Below, one piece after another: positions 1-10,488 of a DNA stretch of 64,000 nt. The notes under the pieces are model-generated. The model did not search any database. It was not told the origin of the DNA and was given only the letters and a program-made list of their open reading frames with translations. The stretch spans positions 110,172,261 to 110,236,260 of the forward strand of contig CM051455.1 of the NCBI GenBank assembly GCA_028274465.1, read 5' to 3'. The position numbers were made by a program, and so were the translations under genes. Each line of letters opens with the position of its first letter. Position 1 is the stretch's first letter. Source of the stretch: Plantago ovata (lineage: Eukaryota; Streptophyta; Magnoliopsida; Lamiales; Plantaginaceae).

Positions 1-340
1 ACAAATCTAAAATATTGGAGAAATTCATTGAGTACAAAGCTGAAGTAGAGAAACAACCTGAAAGAAGTATTAAGACTCTTCAATTAGATCAAAGAGCATA
101 ATACTTAAGTGGTGAGATTCTGGATTATTTAAAACTGCATGAAATTCAGTCAAATTTACTGCTTCTAGAACACTATGTTTCGAAAGGGAGAAACCAAACC
201 TTGTTAGACATGGTTAGATGAATGATGAATTTCAGTACTCTTCCAACTTATTCATGGGATACGTATTATCAAACTCAATCCATATTCTGAATAGAGTTTC
301 ATCTAAGTCAGTCGAGTAAGCACCATATGAGTTATGGATG
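1..340 (+). pseudogene. Ty1/copia integrase remnant (C-terminal core)
   Basis: Reading the plus strand with frame changes gives residues like the end of a copia integrase core: a region resembling EYLSGEFLDYL, then RNRTLLDMVRSMMS with substitutions. Stops interrupt it, for example after the QRA stretch near 100 and after LLDMVR near 220. In intact elements this enzyme inserts the cDNA into the genome. The catalytic Glu region cannot be judged because the window starts inside the domain. It is the upstream part of the same decayed element as the RT and RNase H remnants further right. Family assignment to Ty1/copia is firm; coding capacity is lost. Confidence 0.75.
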
Positions 341-1185
341 GCATGAGGCCAAACTTATCACATATTAGAACCTGGGGTTGTCAGACATATGTGAAAGGAA
401 TGCTCGTTGACATGATTGGAACCTAAAAGTGAGAAATGTTATTTTGTAGGATATCCAAATGAAACCAGGGGTTACTGATTCTATATGCCAGAAATGCATA
501 GTATCATCACATCTAGAAGATGGTCCTTCTAGAAGATGACTATGCCTTTCAACCAAAGTGGAGACAATGATATAGAACTTGTGGAAATCCAAGAATCACA
601 AAAATAACACTTAGTTACGTAGAAAAGTTGTCAAATGGTTGTGACAACATTTAAGTGGGAGCTCAAGAAAGGTCTTATGGCTCAAGGCACATCTCTAGGT
701 AGATGTATGCCAGCCAGTGGGAGCATTTTAAGAAATTTTTGAGAATTTTAAAGATGTCTCATTAAACCTCAATCCTTTTGACTGAACCGACGGGAACGGT
801 TCAACTGGCCAACCGACGGGAACGGTTCAACCGGCCAAACCGACGGGAACGGTTCAGATGGTCGAGTCAGTGGGAGCGGTTCAAATGACCGAACCAACAG
901 GAATAGTTCAATCGGTCGACCTACTTGAGGCTAACCACTCGAAGTTCAGCGGCAATGGTTGCTCCTAATTCTTCTACAACTATTCGATGGACTGAATCAG
1001 TTCAACATTCTCACAATCGGAATAAATTGCCTGTACAAACGAAATATATGTCGCACTCCGTAAGTCTAGGAGATTAATGGGAAGCTCCCGAAAGGATAAG
1101 TTCACTCTTGGATGAGCTGAAAATTTTGATATTGACTTATCTCAACAAGGTGCCCTAAGACTTACAAAGAAGCAATGTTAGACAT
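341..1185 (+). other. decayed integrase-RT linker of the copia element
   Basis: No open frame of useful length. The stretch lies between the integrase and RT remnants and corresponds to the integrase C-terminal tail and linker of copia pol. Fragments such as a WGYA-like region are frame-broken. It contains the 27-bp minisatellite listed separately. Confidence 0.6.
785..918 (+). repeat. 27-bp minisatellite in the pol linker (5 units)
   Basis: Five tandem units start at about 785, 811, 838, 865 and 892 (spacing 26, 27, 27, 27). The core is AACCGACGGGAACGGTTCA; the last two units have diverged. Each core is itself a short inverted repeat, GAACCG...CGGTTC. A 27-bp period equals nine codons, so expansion would preserve a reading frame. 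It lies where copia polyproteins have a variable linker between integrase and RT. Confidence 0.85.
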
Positions 1186-2019
1186 TGATTCAAAGAGGTG
1201 GCAGGAAGCCATGAAATCCGAAATAGACTTTATGTATGAAAGTCAAGTATGGGACTTGGTTGATGCACCATAAGGGGTTAGACCCATTAGATGAAAAGGG
1301 GTTTTCAAGAAGAAAACCGATGCCATTGGCAACATACAAACATACAAAGCTAGACTGGTATAAAAAGGCTTTAGTAAACGATATGGTATCGGTTATGACG
1401 AAACCCTTTCCACCAGTAGACAAGCTTAAGTCTATTCGAATTTTACTTGCTATAGTTGCACAGCATGATTATGAGATTTGGCAGATGGATGTGAAAATTA
1501 TTTTCCTTAATGAGAATCTTGAGCAATAGGTGTATATGATACAGCCTGGAAGATTCTACATCCAAAGCAAATCCCAACTAAGTTTGTAAACTATAAGAGA
1601 TCCTATGTGGACTCAAGCAAACCTCGAGGAGTTGGAACGTTCGCTTGGATGAACTTATCAAATCGTTTGACTACATCATAAGCGTAAAAGATCCATGCGT
1701 GTATATCAAACGCAGCGATACTGGAATTGTTTTCGTGGTTATTTATGTTGATAACATACTAATTATGAAAATAATATTCAATGTTACGATCCACAAGACA
1801 TTGGTTATCTAAGGCTTCCTTGGTGAAAGACTTAGGTGAAGCTTATTACATCCTTGGCATCAAAATCCATAAGGATAGACCGAAGGAACTGTTAAGGCTG
1901 TCACATTCCACATACATTGACAAAGTAATGAAACGCTTTAATGTTGATGGTTCAAATAAAGGTTTCTTAACAACTAGGCATGGCATAACTCTCACTCAAG
2001 AGGATAGTCCTTCCACGTG
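1186..2019 (+). pseudogene. Ty1/copia reverse transcriptase remnant
   Basis: Frame-broken match to copia RT. It begins with WQEAMKSEIDFM near 1200 (family W..AM..E...), followed by a YKARLV-like and a DETL-like stretch. The active-site box reads YVDN at 1744-1755 instead of YVDD, so a catalytic Asp codon has become Asn. The downstream part, with LVKDLGEAYYILGIKI and the following RLSHSTYIDKVMKRF at about 1815-1935, is typical of the segment after the active site. Several stops and frameshifts make it non-functional. RNase H and the 3' LTR follow in the same orientation. Confidence 0.85.
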
Positions 2020-2269
2020 AGAGTATATATATATATATGTATATATAGAAATCATGAAGAAAGATCCTATATGCATTGGCAATTGGATCTATCATGTATG
2101 CCATGAAATGCTCAAGGCCAGATGTGGCTTATGCATTTGGTTGTACTTGTCAATACCACCAGAATCTAGTTATGAAACACTAGAATGATACGAAAGCAAT
2201 CTTGAGTGTCTTAGAAGAACTAAAGATTCCTTTCTAATAGATGGTGGAAACCGAGAGTTGCAAATGAGT

Positions 2270-2744
2270 GTTATGTCAATACTGGTATGCAAATTGACCT
2301 GGACGACTTTGAATCACAAACTAGGTATGTGATTACACTCATTGGTGGTGTCGTCACTTGGAAAGGTTCCAAGCAACCCACCTTAAATGATTCTATTGCT
2401 AAGTCCGAGTACATAGCTGATGCAGAGGCCTCAAGGAGGTTGTCTGAATTCCAGAATTCCTGAAGGTACTAGGGGTAGCTCCTAATAGTAGTCCCATCAA
2501 GGTCTACTGCGACAGCCAAGGTGCTGTTGCACAAACAAAGGAACCAAGATCCATAAACTGGAACAAGCATGTACAGAGGTAGTATCATCTGATTGGATAG
2601 ATGATAGCTAGAAGAGAAGTATCTATAGAACGAGTTCCCACTGAGGAAATTATGGCTGAACCTTTCACCAAAATGTTGAGTTCGAATAAACATGTTAGAC
2701 ATTTCAACACAAGTGTTAGACACGTAGGTGATTGGCTCTAGGCC
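2270..2744 (+). pseudogene. Ty1/copia RNase H remnant
   Basis: The translation contains SKQPTLNDSIAKSEYIADAEA near 2370-2435, which aligns with the family motif SKQ.T...ST.EAEY.A..EA. It is followed by VYCDSQGAVAQTKEP near 2500-2545 and an IMAEPFTKML-like end near 2650. Frame breaks occur around 2435-2470. In an intact element this domain degrades the RNA strand of the RNA:DNA hybrid. The reading ends just before the polypurine tract. Confidence 0.85.
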
Positions 2745-2755
2745 AAGTGGGAGAT
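2745..2755 (+). promoter_or_regulatory. polypurine tract of the copia element
   Basis: Purine-rich AAGTGGGAGAT immediately precedes the LTR start TGAAAG. This is the usual plus-strand primer position and fixes the LTR boundary. Confidence 0.8.
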
Positions 2756-4660
2756 TGAAAGTATATATGTCCTAGAGACAACCTACGATAGGGACGATAT
2801 GTACTTGATCACATTCAGTTATTGTATTTAATTATTTATACATTATTAAATACAATTGGCATTGCATTTTATGAATATTATATTTGGTTGTTTGAATTAT
2901 TCAATAAAATGTTCCCAAGGACTTAAGGTAATCACCAAGTTAGTGGGAGCTTGTGTGTCAATAATTAAGTCCTGAAATAAGCCACTAGCTGAAGGTCATT
3001 GAGATAAGGGATATCAATGACGCGATTGAAGCTAGCATATGTTGCATTAGATCCTTCGAGGATGTAGTAGGTCTCACTGCTACGAATGAACTTGGTTATT
3101 CATAATGAACATATGAACACTTTGGAGAGTGTTGGCATACCCAACCGAGAAACCATTTGGTAAAGCTATTTGAGTGTCTATGGTAGTATCGGTGTGTAGG
3201 GTGATGTTAGTAGTCCTTAGACTTGAGGCCAATACTGCATCATATGTGAAATAATGTACTTTGACCATGCGCAACGCTTGCACTCTTAAAGTAGGGTAGA
3301 TACGGCATGTGTTGGGTACATTAGGAAGCATATTGTGTGAGTGATTGGGCCAAGAAAGGATTCATTCCTCCGTAATAGATACAAGGAGAGAATACTCACT
3401 TCTCATATTTAGTGCGATCATAAAATCGGTGGCCACCGTAAGTGAATATGTCAAAATGGTGTTTGGACATAATTCATAGATCGACTAATAAGATTGAGAG
3501 ACCATGAATGAGTTATTAGAATAGACACATAACCATATTCTAGACTCGTTCGAGTATTCGTGAATGAAGGGACCGTATCATCAAAGTACCCTACGCTACA
3601 GGTGGTTTGTTTTCCTCACAAACGTTCCTTGCATATTAATATTGTCTGATAAATTGTCTAGGAATTTATTATGACCTTAATTGGATTGTTGCTTAATATG
3701 CAAGGCCCTATGGGTCACACTTCAAGGTGGTGTTTCTACAAACGAGCTATGTATATTGGATTAAATATTAATTAGATTAATATTAAATCATTATACATAA
3801 ATATAATAGAATTATTGTTAATTGGATTAATATTAATTTATTATATATGGAATATATTTTAGAAATATAATTAATTGATTTAAATTGGATTTAATTAATT
3901 AATTGAAGACATGTGCATTTGGACGGGATTTAATTAAAGCCCGAAAATAAAAGAAAGGAAGAAAAGAATAAAAGAATTGGGCTGGGCCGATTTGGCCCAG
4001 CATACTAATGCTGGGCCTGGCCCAGCAACGTGGCAGCTGCAATTGCAGCTGCACGTTTCTTGTGTTTTTTCTTTTCTTCTTTCTTTTATTTTATTTTTAT
4101 TTTTTTTTCCATTCTTCCTTTCTTTCTTTAACAGGTAATTTGATTTATCTGTTTGTTAGTTAGTTGAGTACTTTTGAAGTCTCCTAATAAAATTCAACTT
4201 GCTTGGTAAAAGCATACGTGATTTTCTAAACTAACTAATTGACTAAATCAGAAAGAAAGAAATGAGTCTTCAGTCTATTCCAATTTCACGTGAAAACTAT
4301 CTGATAGTCAGAAAGAAGTTTTCTCACAAAAAGGCTCAAGTCAAGAAGAACCTCCTAGCGTTCTTGTGGAAACATTACCCGTGGATACCGAGGTCCAAGG
4401 GAAGCAAAGAACCTGTTGATGAGCCATCTTGGAGATAACATTGACGAAGAATTCATTCATGAAGATGGAGATAGCTAACTGACGAGGAGATAGCAAGGCT
4501 CTGCTTGGAGATGGAGGAGCAACTTTCGGGTGAATTAGCTTGTCTACTGGAGGACACGTAAGTGATTTCTTCCAGTTAATAACGTAATATAGTCATATCA
4601 GTTTAGTGAGAACAAAATTTTAAAACTTCCGCTGCTTAGCCTTAGAGGCAAATTTTCTCA
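2756..4660 (+). mobile_element. 3' LTR of the decayed copia element (Tork/Angela-like)
   Basis: The LTR starts TGAAAGTATATATGTCCTAG directly after the polypurine tract. The block ATGTCCTAGAGACAA resembles Angela-type LTR starts, so a Tork/Angela placement is an inference. The right end is uncertain: it was placed at TTTTCTCA (4660), the best inverted match to TGAAAG, but no PBS follows and the 5' LTR is outside the window, so no TSD can be read. GC-rich palindromes lie at about 3979-4057. Confidence 0.65.
3979..4057 (+). repeat. palindrome cluster inside the copia LTR
   Basis: GGGCTGGGCC and GGCCCAGC blocks alternate at 3979-4025. They are followed by a perfect 20-bp palindrome GCAGCTGCAATTGCAGCTGC at 4033-4052, which extends to a 15-bp stem with one bulged G (4027-4057). 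Confidence 0.9.
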
Positions 4661-5209
4661 CTTTTACTAACACAAAAATCATATAATAAAATTAAAATAC
4701 AACAAAAAAGCTATGGCCATAGGGAATTGAACTCGGGTGGTGTAGATGATGTAAATCACCACATTCCACTCAGCCACAACTTTTTATTCATTCATAATTG
4801 ATAACATTAAATAATGATTTAATATGTTTTCTTAGACAAGTGTTATTTGGTAAGTTTTATATTCCCTAGCATTTTGGTAAGTTTTATTCTCCATTATTTC
4901 TTACATCCACGCCCAAGCCTCATCAATGCCGCGTTCAGATTATATGGAAAGTTTATGATTTTGCTTAATTGTGGGGAATAATATCAAATCAAATTGATAC
5001 AAGACTAAAATCAGTGCACTCATTGAGGTCTTTTTCTTCATCTTACAACCCAGCCTATATTTTCATTACATTCAAACCGTGATCATCTTCTTCATTTTCA
5101 ATCCAACCTATATTTCAATACATTAAAAGCGTAAAAGAATTATGGAGGGTCCGTTTGGTTTTGTGGCTTCCAAATCTGTTGAAGAACATAGGAAGATTCA
5201 TTTGAAGTA
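4661..5209. other. AT-rich interval between copia LTR and Tekay-like LTR
   Basis: No coding potential was seen. It contains a tRNA-like degenerate segment (see 4704-4786). The motif GGGTCCGTTTGGTT near 5147, common at ends of plant hAT-like or other DNA elements, has no visible partner. The right end abuts the LTR starting at 5210. Confidence 0.5.
4704..4786 (-). repeat. tRNA-like (SINE-like) A/B-box remnant
   Basis: On the minus strand TGGCTGAGTGG (plus 4766-4776) matches a Ser/Leu-tRNA type A box. GAGTTCAATTCC (plus 4723-4734) matches a B box, about 31 nt further on. No acceptor stem or 3' tail was recognised, so this is a tRNA-derived remnant, possibly a SINE head, not a tRNA gene. Confidence 0.5.
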
Positions 5210-7851
5210 TGTCACATCCCGTTTGTTTTCAATTATTTATTTTATTAATTATTTACCGGAGTAATTTATTTATTTAATTTTTTTCCCTCGTCAACAATTT
5301 CATTTTGGAAAGACTATCAAATAAGTGGATCGTTTGCTTTACGTTTTTTGGCTAAGGATGTAGTCTTCTCTGCAAGACTGAAGGAGCCCATTTCGTTGGC
5401 CCTTATCTTGGCCCAATTGTTCAGCTGGCCCTTTCCCCTCAAAACCCTAAACCTAAACCCAATATCATCTTCAGTTTCATTTTCTTCCCCTCTCTTCTCC
5501 CCTCCACGCGCAGCCACCAACCGAGAAAAGAAAGGAGACTCTCCTTCACCTCTATCTTTATCAATCATCATCACCACCACGTAACCACCACCGGAACCCA
5601 TCTTCTTCATCATCTCGACCACCCATCTTCCACCACCACGACCGTAGCATCACCACCGTGACCCACAGACCGACGCCAGCCCCGACCCGCTCCAATCTGC
5701 TACGATCCGTTCATGCTTCATCTCCGGTTCTGTTCGATGCTCGGCCAGTCCGTTTCAGTCCGTCCAAATTCCATTTTGCGCCGCCTAGCTCCGTTCCCGT
5801 TCTAACCCGCCCAGACTGACGGCTCCACTCTGCTCCGGTTCGCGGTCTGCGTCGCCTTCACTAATCCGCGCCAGTTGCTCCGTTCTGTTTGACGATTCCG
5901 TTCGCGCTCTGCCCAGTTCGTGACTCCGGCTCCGGTTCCGTTCCGTTTCAGTTTTCCGCTCATTCAGTTCCCAAGGTAAAAATCCTTCTCCCCTTTTCGT
6001 TTTATTTTGTGTTTCGGACGATTTTACCCCTGGATATGCTTGGACCTTTTTACCCTTGAACGATTGACTATTGACTATATTGCCCTTCCGTATCGAACCT
6101 ATTTGAGGACTGTTTTACCCTTGTGAGATTCTGGAATTGACCATTTTACCCCCTAAATGGATTTATGACCGTTATGCCCTTGAAGATTGAATTGAATTTT
6201 GGATTGATAGTTGACTACATTTTCGAATTGACCGTTTTACCCTTTCGTATTTTCTGGACTTGGATGACCGTTTGACTTTGGTTATTGGTTGACTGTTGAC
6301 CTAGTTTTTCTAAAATTGTAGATCGACCCCTGAGTTACTATTTTGACTTAAACCCCGACTTAGAGGATTGCTTTGTTTGATGTTGTCATTTAAAGGACTA
6401 AACTGCAATTACTAATCTAGGGGCTTTTTCATAATTTTAGATTCTGTTGGGGCTCGTTTTGAATTTCTAAAACTACTGAGAGGGCTGTTTTGAGATTTCT
6501 GAAACTCTGAGGACTTGTTTGCAATTTTTAAAATTACTTTTGAAATTTAAATGTCTTTTCTGGAAGTTAACCAGTTATTAAATTCTTTTCACAGCATTTC
6601 AATTGAATTTCTCACTAGCCTAGGTGGTTTAGTGCTAGCTACTTCAACGTTAAGGTTCTGAGTTTGAGCCCCACCTTTGACGCCTTTTCTTCGATTGTTA
6701 TTTTTATTACCGTTTAGACTTCCGTTTGAACTTCTAGTTAGTAACTAGTCGTTTTCTATATAGGTGATCCGTCCGTTATCCCGTAATTTTTTGTTCTTTC
6801 CGTGGTTCTTGCTCGCACTATTTAAGGTGAGTGTTACTGTTTGTTTTCAAAAACTACAAGGAAGTTATGTGTTAATTGCTTACTATGTTACTGTGTATTT
6901 ATTGTTGTTCCTATTTCATATGTATGCCTACACGCAGGTTACTTTCATAAGTTTAATCACACGTTTGAAATGCTATGCATGATTGTCTTAATTCACCGAG
7001 CTTTCTGGATTGAGTATTGCACTGTACTATTATATGATATTGGTTGTTGTCTTACTGACTCTTCAACTGACCATTGCCTTCTTAACTGACCGTTGTTTTC
7101 CAATACCTCTCTCGGTTTCCGAGCACTGTTTTAATGTTAACTGTTGACCGGTCGATTAGGTTGATAAGTAGGTAGGCTTGGGTAGTGTTGACTATCAGGT
7201 TTATTTTTGAGTCACCTAGTCTAATCCCTAAAGACGCGAGGCAGAAGAAGTTGAGGTCTATTTGGGTCGTAGGACTTTTCCTGAACGTACGCAGGACACT
7301 GTACTGGCTAGAATTGAATTCCTTCTAGACGGGGTGATAAGGGCTATTGGGAGTAGGAGCAATAAGGCGGGCTACACCAACTGTTACTGTACTGTTTTCA
7401 AAACAACTGACTTACTGTTTTCTGACATCTTAACCGATTGATTTGCTTGTTTACTGAACTGATTGTTATCTGAATTTACTGCCTGTAATTTGCCTGTCTT
7501 TAAACTGAAAGATCTTCTACAAAATTGCATGAAATCAACATTGCATGAGCACCACTGAGATCCTTTATCTCACCACTCTTTTCAAAATACTTCCTTGTAG
7601 GTTCGACTTCCAATGAGCTCTAGTAGGCGTCTAGCGACTCGAGAGTGTGGGGGAGTTTTGGTTTGGGGTTGTTTTCGAATAAAAAGAAACTTTGTCTTCA
7701 CATGTTATTTTCCATTGAACTTCATCCTCTTTTAGCTTCCGCATTTATTTCACTTGAATTGTAAGCTCGTTTGAGAGCCAAAACCTTTACTTACCGTGAC
7801 CGTTCGATTTTCCGATTTAAATATTATTTTCAAAATTACCGTACCGTTACA
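5210..7851 (+). mobile_element. 5' LTR of Tekay-like Ty3/gypsy element G1
   Basis: The 2,642-bp LTR runs from TGTCACATCCCG to ...CCGTTACA and is followed after 2 nt by an initiator-Met PBS, which makes it a 5' LTR. It shares organisation with both LTRs of G2 on the minus strand: GC-rich central block, A/B-box-like segment and GTACCGTTACA end. The 3' half of the element is missing: sequence after gag codon ~57 is replaced by an Athila-like LTR. Clade assignment is inferred from the related gag in G2. Confidence 0.9.
6616..6670 (+). promoter_or_regulatory. Pol III A/B-box-like pair in the G1 LTR
   Basis: A-box-like TAGCCTAGGTGG at 6616-6627 and B-box-like GAGTTTGAGCC at 6660-6670, 32 nt apart, read in the element's own orientation. 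The same arrangement with slightly different bases occurs in both G2 LTRs, so it is a fixed part of this LTR family. Function is unproven. Confidence 0.6.
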
Positions 7852-7853
7852 GA

Positions 7854-7865
7854 TGGTATCAGAGC
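7854..7865 (+). promoter_or_regulatory. primer-binding site, tRNA-iMet type (G1)
   Basis: TGGTATCAGAGC, the 12-nt plant initiator-Met-tRNA complement, lies 2 nt after the LTR end. Confidence 0.95.
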
Positions 7866-8387
7866 TTGAGTGCAAACTCAAGCTTGCTAGGATAGGATCT
7901 TCTGGCCTTTGGGGTGTGTGTGTGAGGGTCCGAGTCGCTGCATAGGTTGAGTGGTCAGTGTTCTGTCTCTTTTACTGTCTAGTTTTCTGTTCTAACTCTA
8001 AATTGTTCGACTGTTGAGTTTCTGAGATTGCCCTACTATTGTTACTGTTTGACCTTGACTAAATTATTGACTGCCTTGCTCCGTGCTTGCCTTATGTTTC
8101 TGAACCACTTATCTGTCTGTTTAGCTTAAATTTTCTTAACTCTCTTTTTGCATGATACTACTGTTGACTCTGTTTGCTTTTACTGAGGCTATCTGATTGT
8201 TATGTTGCCTAAGTTAAATGCATGTTGTGTATGTGTTCTATTTAAAAGTATGTTACATTTTACGTTATTGATCGCATGCTTTAAGTTCTCAATTATGCAA
8301 TAGTTTGGCCTTAAGATTGTAACGCCTTAGGATAGTCACACTCGAGGACGTTAATTACGTTACTTACCTTAGACTAATTGCGATAGG
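7866..8387 (+). other. untranslated leader of G1
   Basis: A T-rich stretch of about 520 bp between the PBS and the gag ATG, without open frames. It is homologous to the leader of G2 (about 37292-38143, minus strand). Nothing else is recognised. Confidence 0.7.
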
Positions 8388-8558
8388 ATGGCTCCAAGGA
8401 TTAACACTCGCAACGGCAACAACAACACCAACAACTGCAACAACACCAACAACGACAGCCCCAACAGTGACAACAACAACAATGATGGCACTTCGGACCA
8501 AGTTGAGCGGATCATTGCCGCCTTGGGAAACTTCAGCGAGACTATGCGCCATTTTAGG
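8388..8558 (+). pseudogene. G1 gag N-terminus, truncated by LTR insertion
   Basis: ATG at 8388 opens a frame beginning MAPRINTR, then an Asn-rich low-complexity tract and the conserved DQVERIIAALGNFSE. The same start and the same block occur in the gag of G2, which supports the start. The frame ends abruptly at codon 57, where the Athila-like LTR A1 starts (TGATGAACG at 8559), so the capsid domain and zinc knuckles are absent. The Asn codons form an AAC microsatellite; the G2 copy has a frameshift in the same tract. Confidence 0.85.
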
Positions 8559-9731
8559 TGATGAACGTGTATTTTACACTTTCATTTAAGTCTTTTTCAC
8601 CTATTTTAGCTATCCTCTATGTTAATTTAGCTATATTTTAGTGCATTTTATTAGAATAGTGTCACGTTTCCCTTTAGTTTGTATTTTACAGGTTTTGGGT
8701 GAAAAATGAGGTTTTCCGGGCAATTATATTGAAGTAGACAAGGAATTGGTGGTCCGAAGGCCTAATTGGAGTATCCAGAAGATTTCGGATAGGATTTGAA
8801 GTCTAGGGGTCGAATCTGAAGGCTAAAAGGTCACTAGAAGGCAAAAACCGAGTCCGAAAAGGAAAAGATATCCAAAAATGCGCCGAAAACGCGTTTCAGC
8901 CGAAAAAACCTCCAGGGCGAGTCGCCCGGGACGTGGGGCGAATCGCCCCACACCAGGCGAATCGCCCGGTGTGTGGGGCGACTCGTCCCACACCTGCCGA
9001 ATCATTATATATAGTTGCTTCTCCGTTTTTTATACTTTCTCAGACCTTTTCTCTCACCTTTCTCATCAGTTTTAGGTAGAATTCTCGAGAGCCTGTTCTG
9101 GGGATTCTTAGATTAGGAGATACTTTTTCTTAGCGTTTTGGAGCTTGTAAGATTGCGATTCTTCGGAGATTGACAACCTTCGGTAACATTGTATCTTACA
9201 GTTTTTTTATTCAACATGTTTTCATTCATTCGTGTTATGATTTCTGTTGATTGCATGACATCTATGAGTACCTAAACTTCTTGTTGGTGATAGTATGTGA
9301 TTTCTTAGCGAAGGGTTAATAATTATGCTAATGGCTATATCACGCATTATACTTTGAGTTATTGCTTTATTTCTTTGATCTATCTAAAACCTCTATCTTC
9401 GTAGTGTTGAATAATTACGAAACACAATTGGATAATTCATTGATCAAAGATATCTATGCAAAACTGGGGACTTCATGCATGATTATTAACCTGCTATGCT
9501 TTGAATGACCGTACTATCACCAATCTCCATTATCTGTTAAGAAAAACCTTTGCTAAGTCGTCTATTGATTTTATATTCTTAAGTTAGATTAGATAAAACT
9601 AGTTATAGTCCTTAGAGATCGACACTCGAGGTTATTCTACTGCTACACTACGGTTTTCGTTGTAGTTGTGAATTGTCTTTGGCTAAATACAAATTTATTT
9701 GATTAATTAGAATCTGACAAATTCCCGTTCA
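8559..9731 (+). mobile_element. Athila-like LTR A1
   Basis: A complete LTR of 1,173 bp from TGATGAACGTG to ...CCCGTTCA, followed 6 nt later by a tRNA-Asp PBS. It is therefore the 5' LTR of an element inserted in G1 gag. It has the family layout: a U3 block with TAGAATAGTGTCACG, a palindrome cluster at about 8917-8998, TATATATAG at 9006-9014, then a long downstream part. Only about 100 bp of internal sequence survives before the next LTR. Confidence 0.9.
9006..9014 (+). promoter_or_regulatory. TATA box of LTR A1
   Basis: TATATATAG just downstream of the GGGCGANTCGCCC-type palindromes. The same box follows the palindromes in A2 (10269-10277), A3 (minus, 12869-12877), A4 (15563-15571) and A5 (45955-45963). 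Confidence 0.75.
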
Positions 9732-9737
9732 TGAAAT

Positions 9738-9755
9738 TGGCGCCGTTGCCGGGGA
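9738..9755 (+). promoter_or_regulatory. primer-binding site, tRNA-Asp type (A1)
   Basis: TGGCGCCGTTGCCGGGGA is an 18-nt complement of the 3' end of plant tRNA-Asp, the primer used by Athila-type elements. The same 18-mer is the PBS of element X. Confidence 0.92.
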
Positions 9756-10488
9756 CTATACTCCTTTTTTCTGTTTAGCTTTTTTATATTTTCAGCATTC
9801 AATTCCTAGGTCTAGTAGTTTTTAGTTTTCCTATTTAATCTCTCTCTGATACTCCTTTCTGATGAATGTGTATTTTACATTTTCATTCGAGTCTTTTTTA
9901 CCTATTTTAGCTATCCTCTATGTTAATTTAGCTATATTTTAGTACATTTTATTAGAATAGTGTCACGTTTCCCTTTAGATTTTATTTTACAGGTTTTGGT
10001 TGAAATTCGGGGATTTCCGGGCAATTATATTGAAGTTGACAAGGAATTGGTGTACCAGAAGCCTATTTGGAGTATCTGAAGGTTTCCGGATAGGATTTGG
10101 AGTCTAGGGGTCGAATCTGGAGGTTAGAAGGCCACTAGAAGTCTGAAACCGAGTCCGAAAAGGTGAAGAAATCCAAATCCGCGTCGAAAAAACGCGGAAC
10201 TCCGCGAAAAAGCATGGGGGCGAACCGCCCCAACCTGCGGCGAACCGCCCCAGAGTTAATTCGGGGCCTATATATAGTGCTTAGTTTTCTCTCCGAAAAT
10301 CATATCTTTCCAGACCTACTTTCTCACCTCTCTCTATAGTTTTCTCTCCGGGGCCTGTCCTGTGAGTTCCGTAGCTTAGGGGATACTTTTTCATAGCAGT
10401 TTGGAGCTCGTAGGACCGCAATCATCCGGAGATTGACAACCTTCGGTAACTTTGTATCTTACAAGTTTTATTCTACTTATTTTATTTA

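Noticed and set aside
5145-5165. DNA-transposon terminus from GGGTCCGTTTGGTT
   Set aside because: No inverted partner or target duplication found nearby.
5317-5622. Open frames on both strands at the start of the G1 LTR
   Set aside because: Inside LTR sequence, low complexity, no homologous frame kept in the G2 LTRs.
6616-6670. A genuine tRNA gene in Tekay-like LTRs
   Set aside because: A and B boxes are plausible but no acceptor or anticodon stems can be formed; kept only as a Pol III-promoter-like element.
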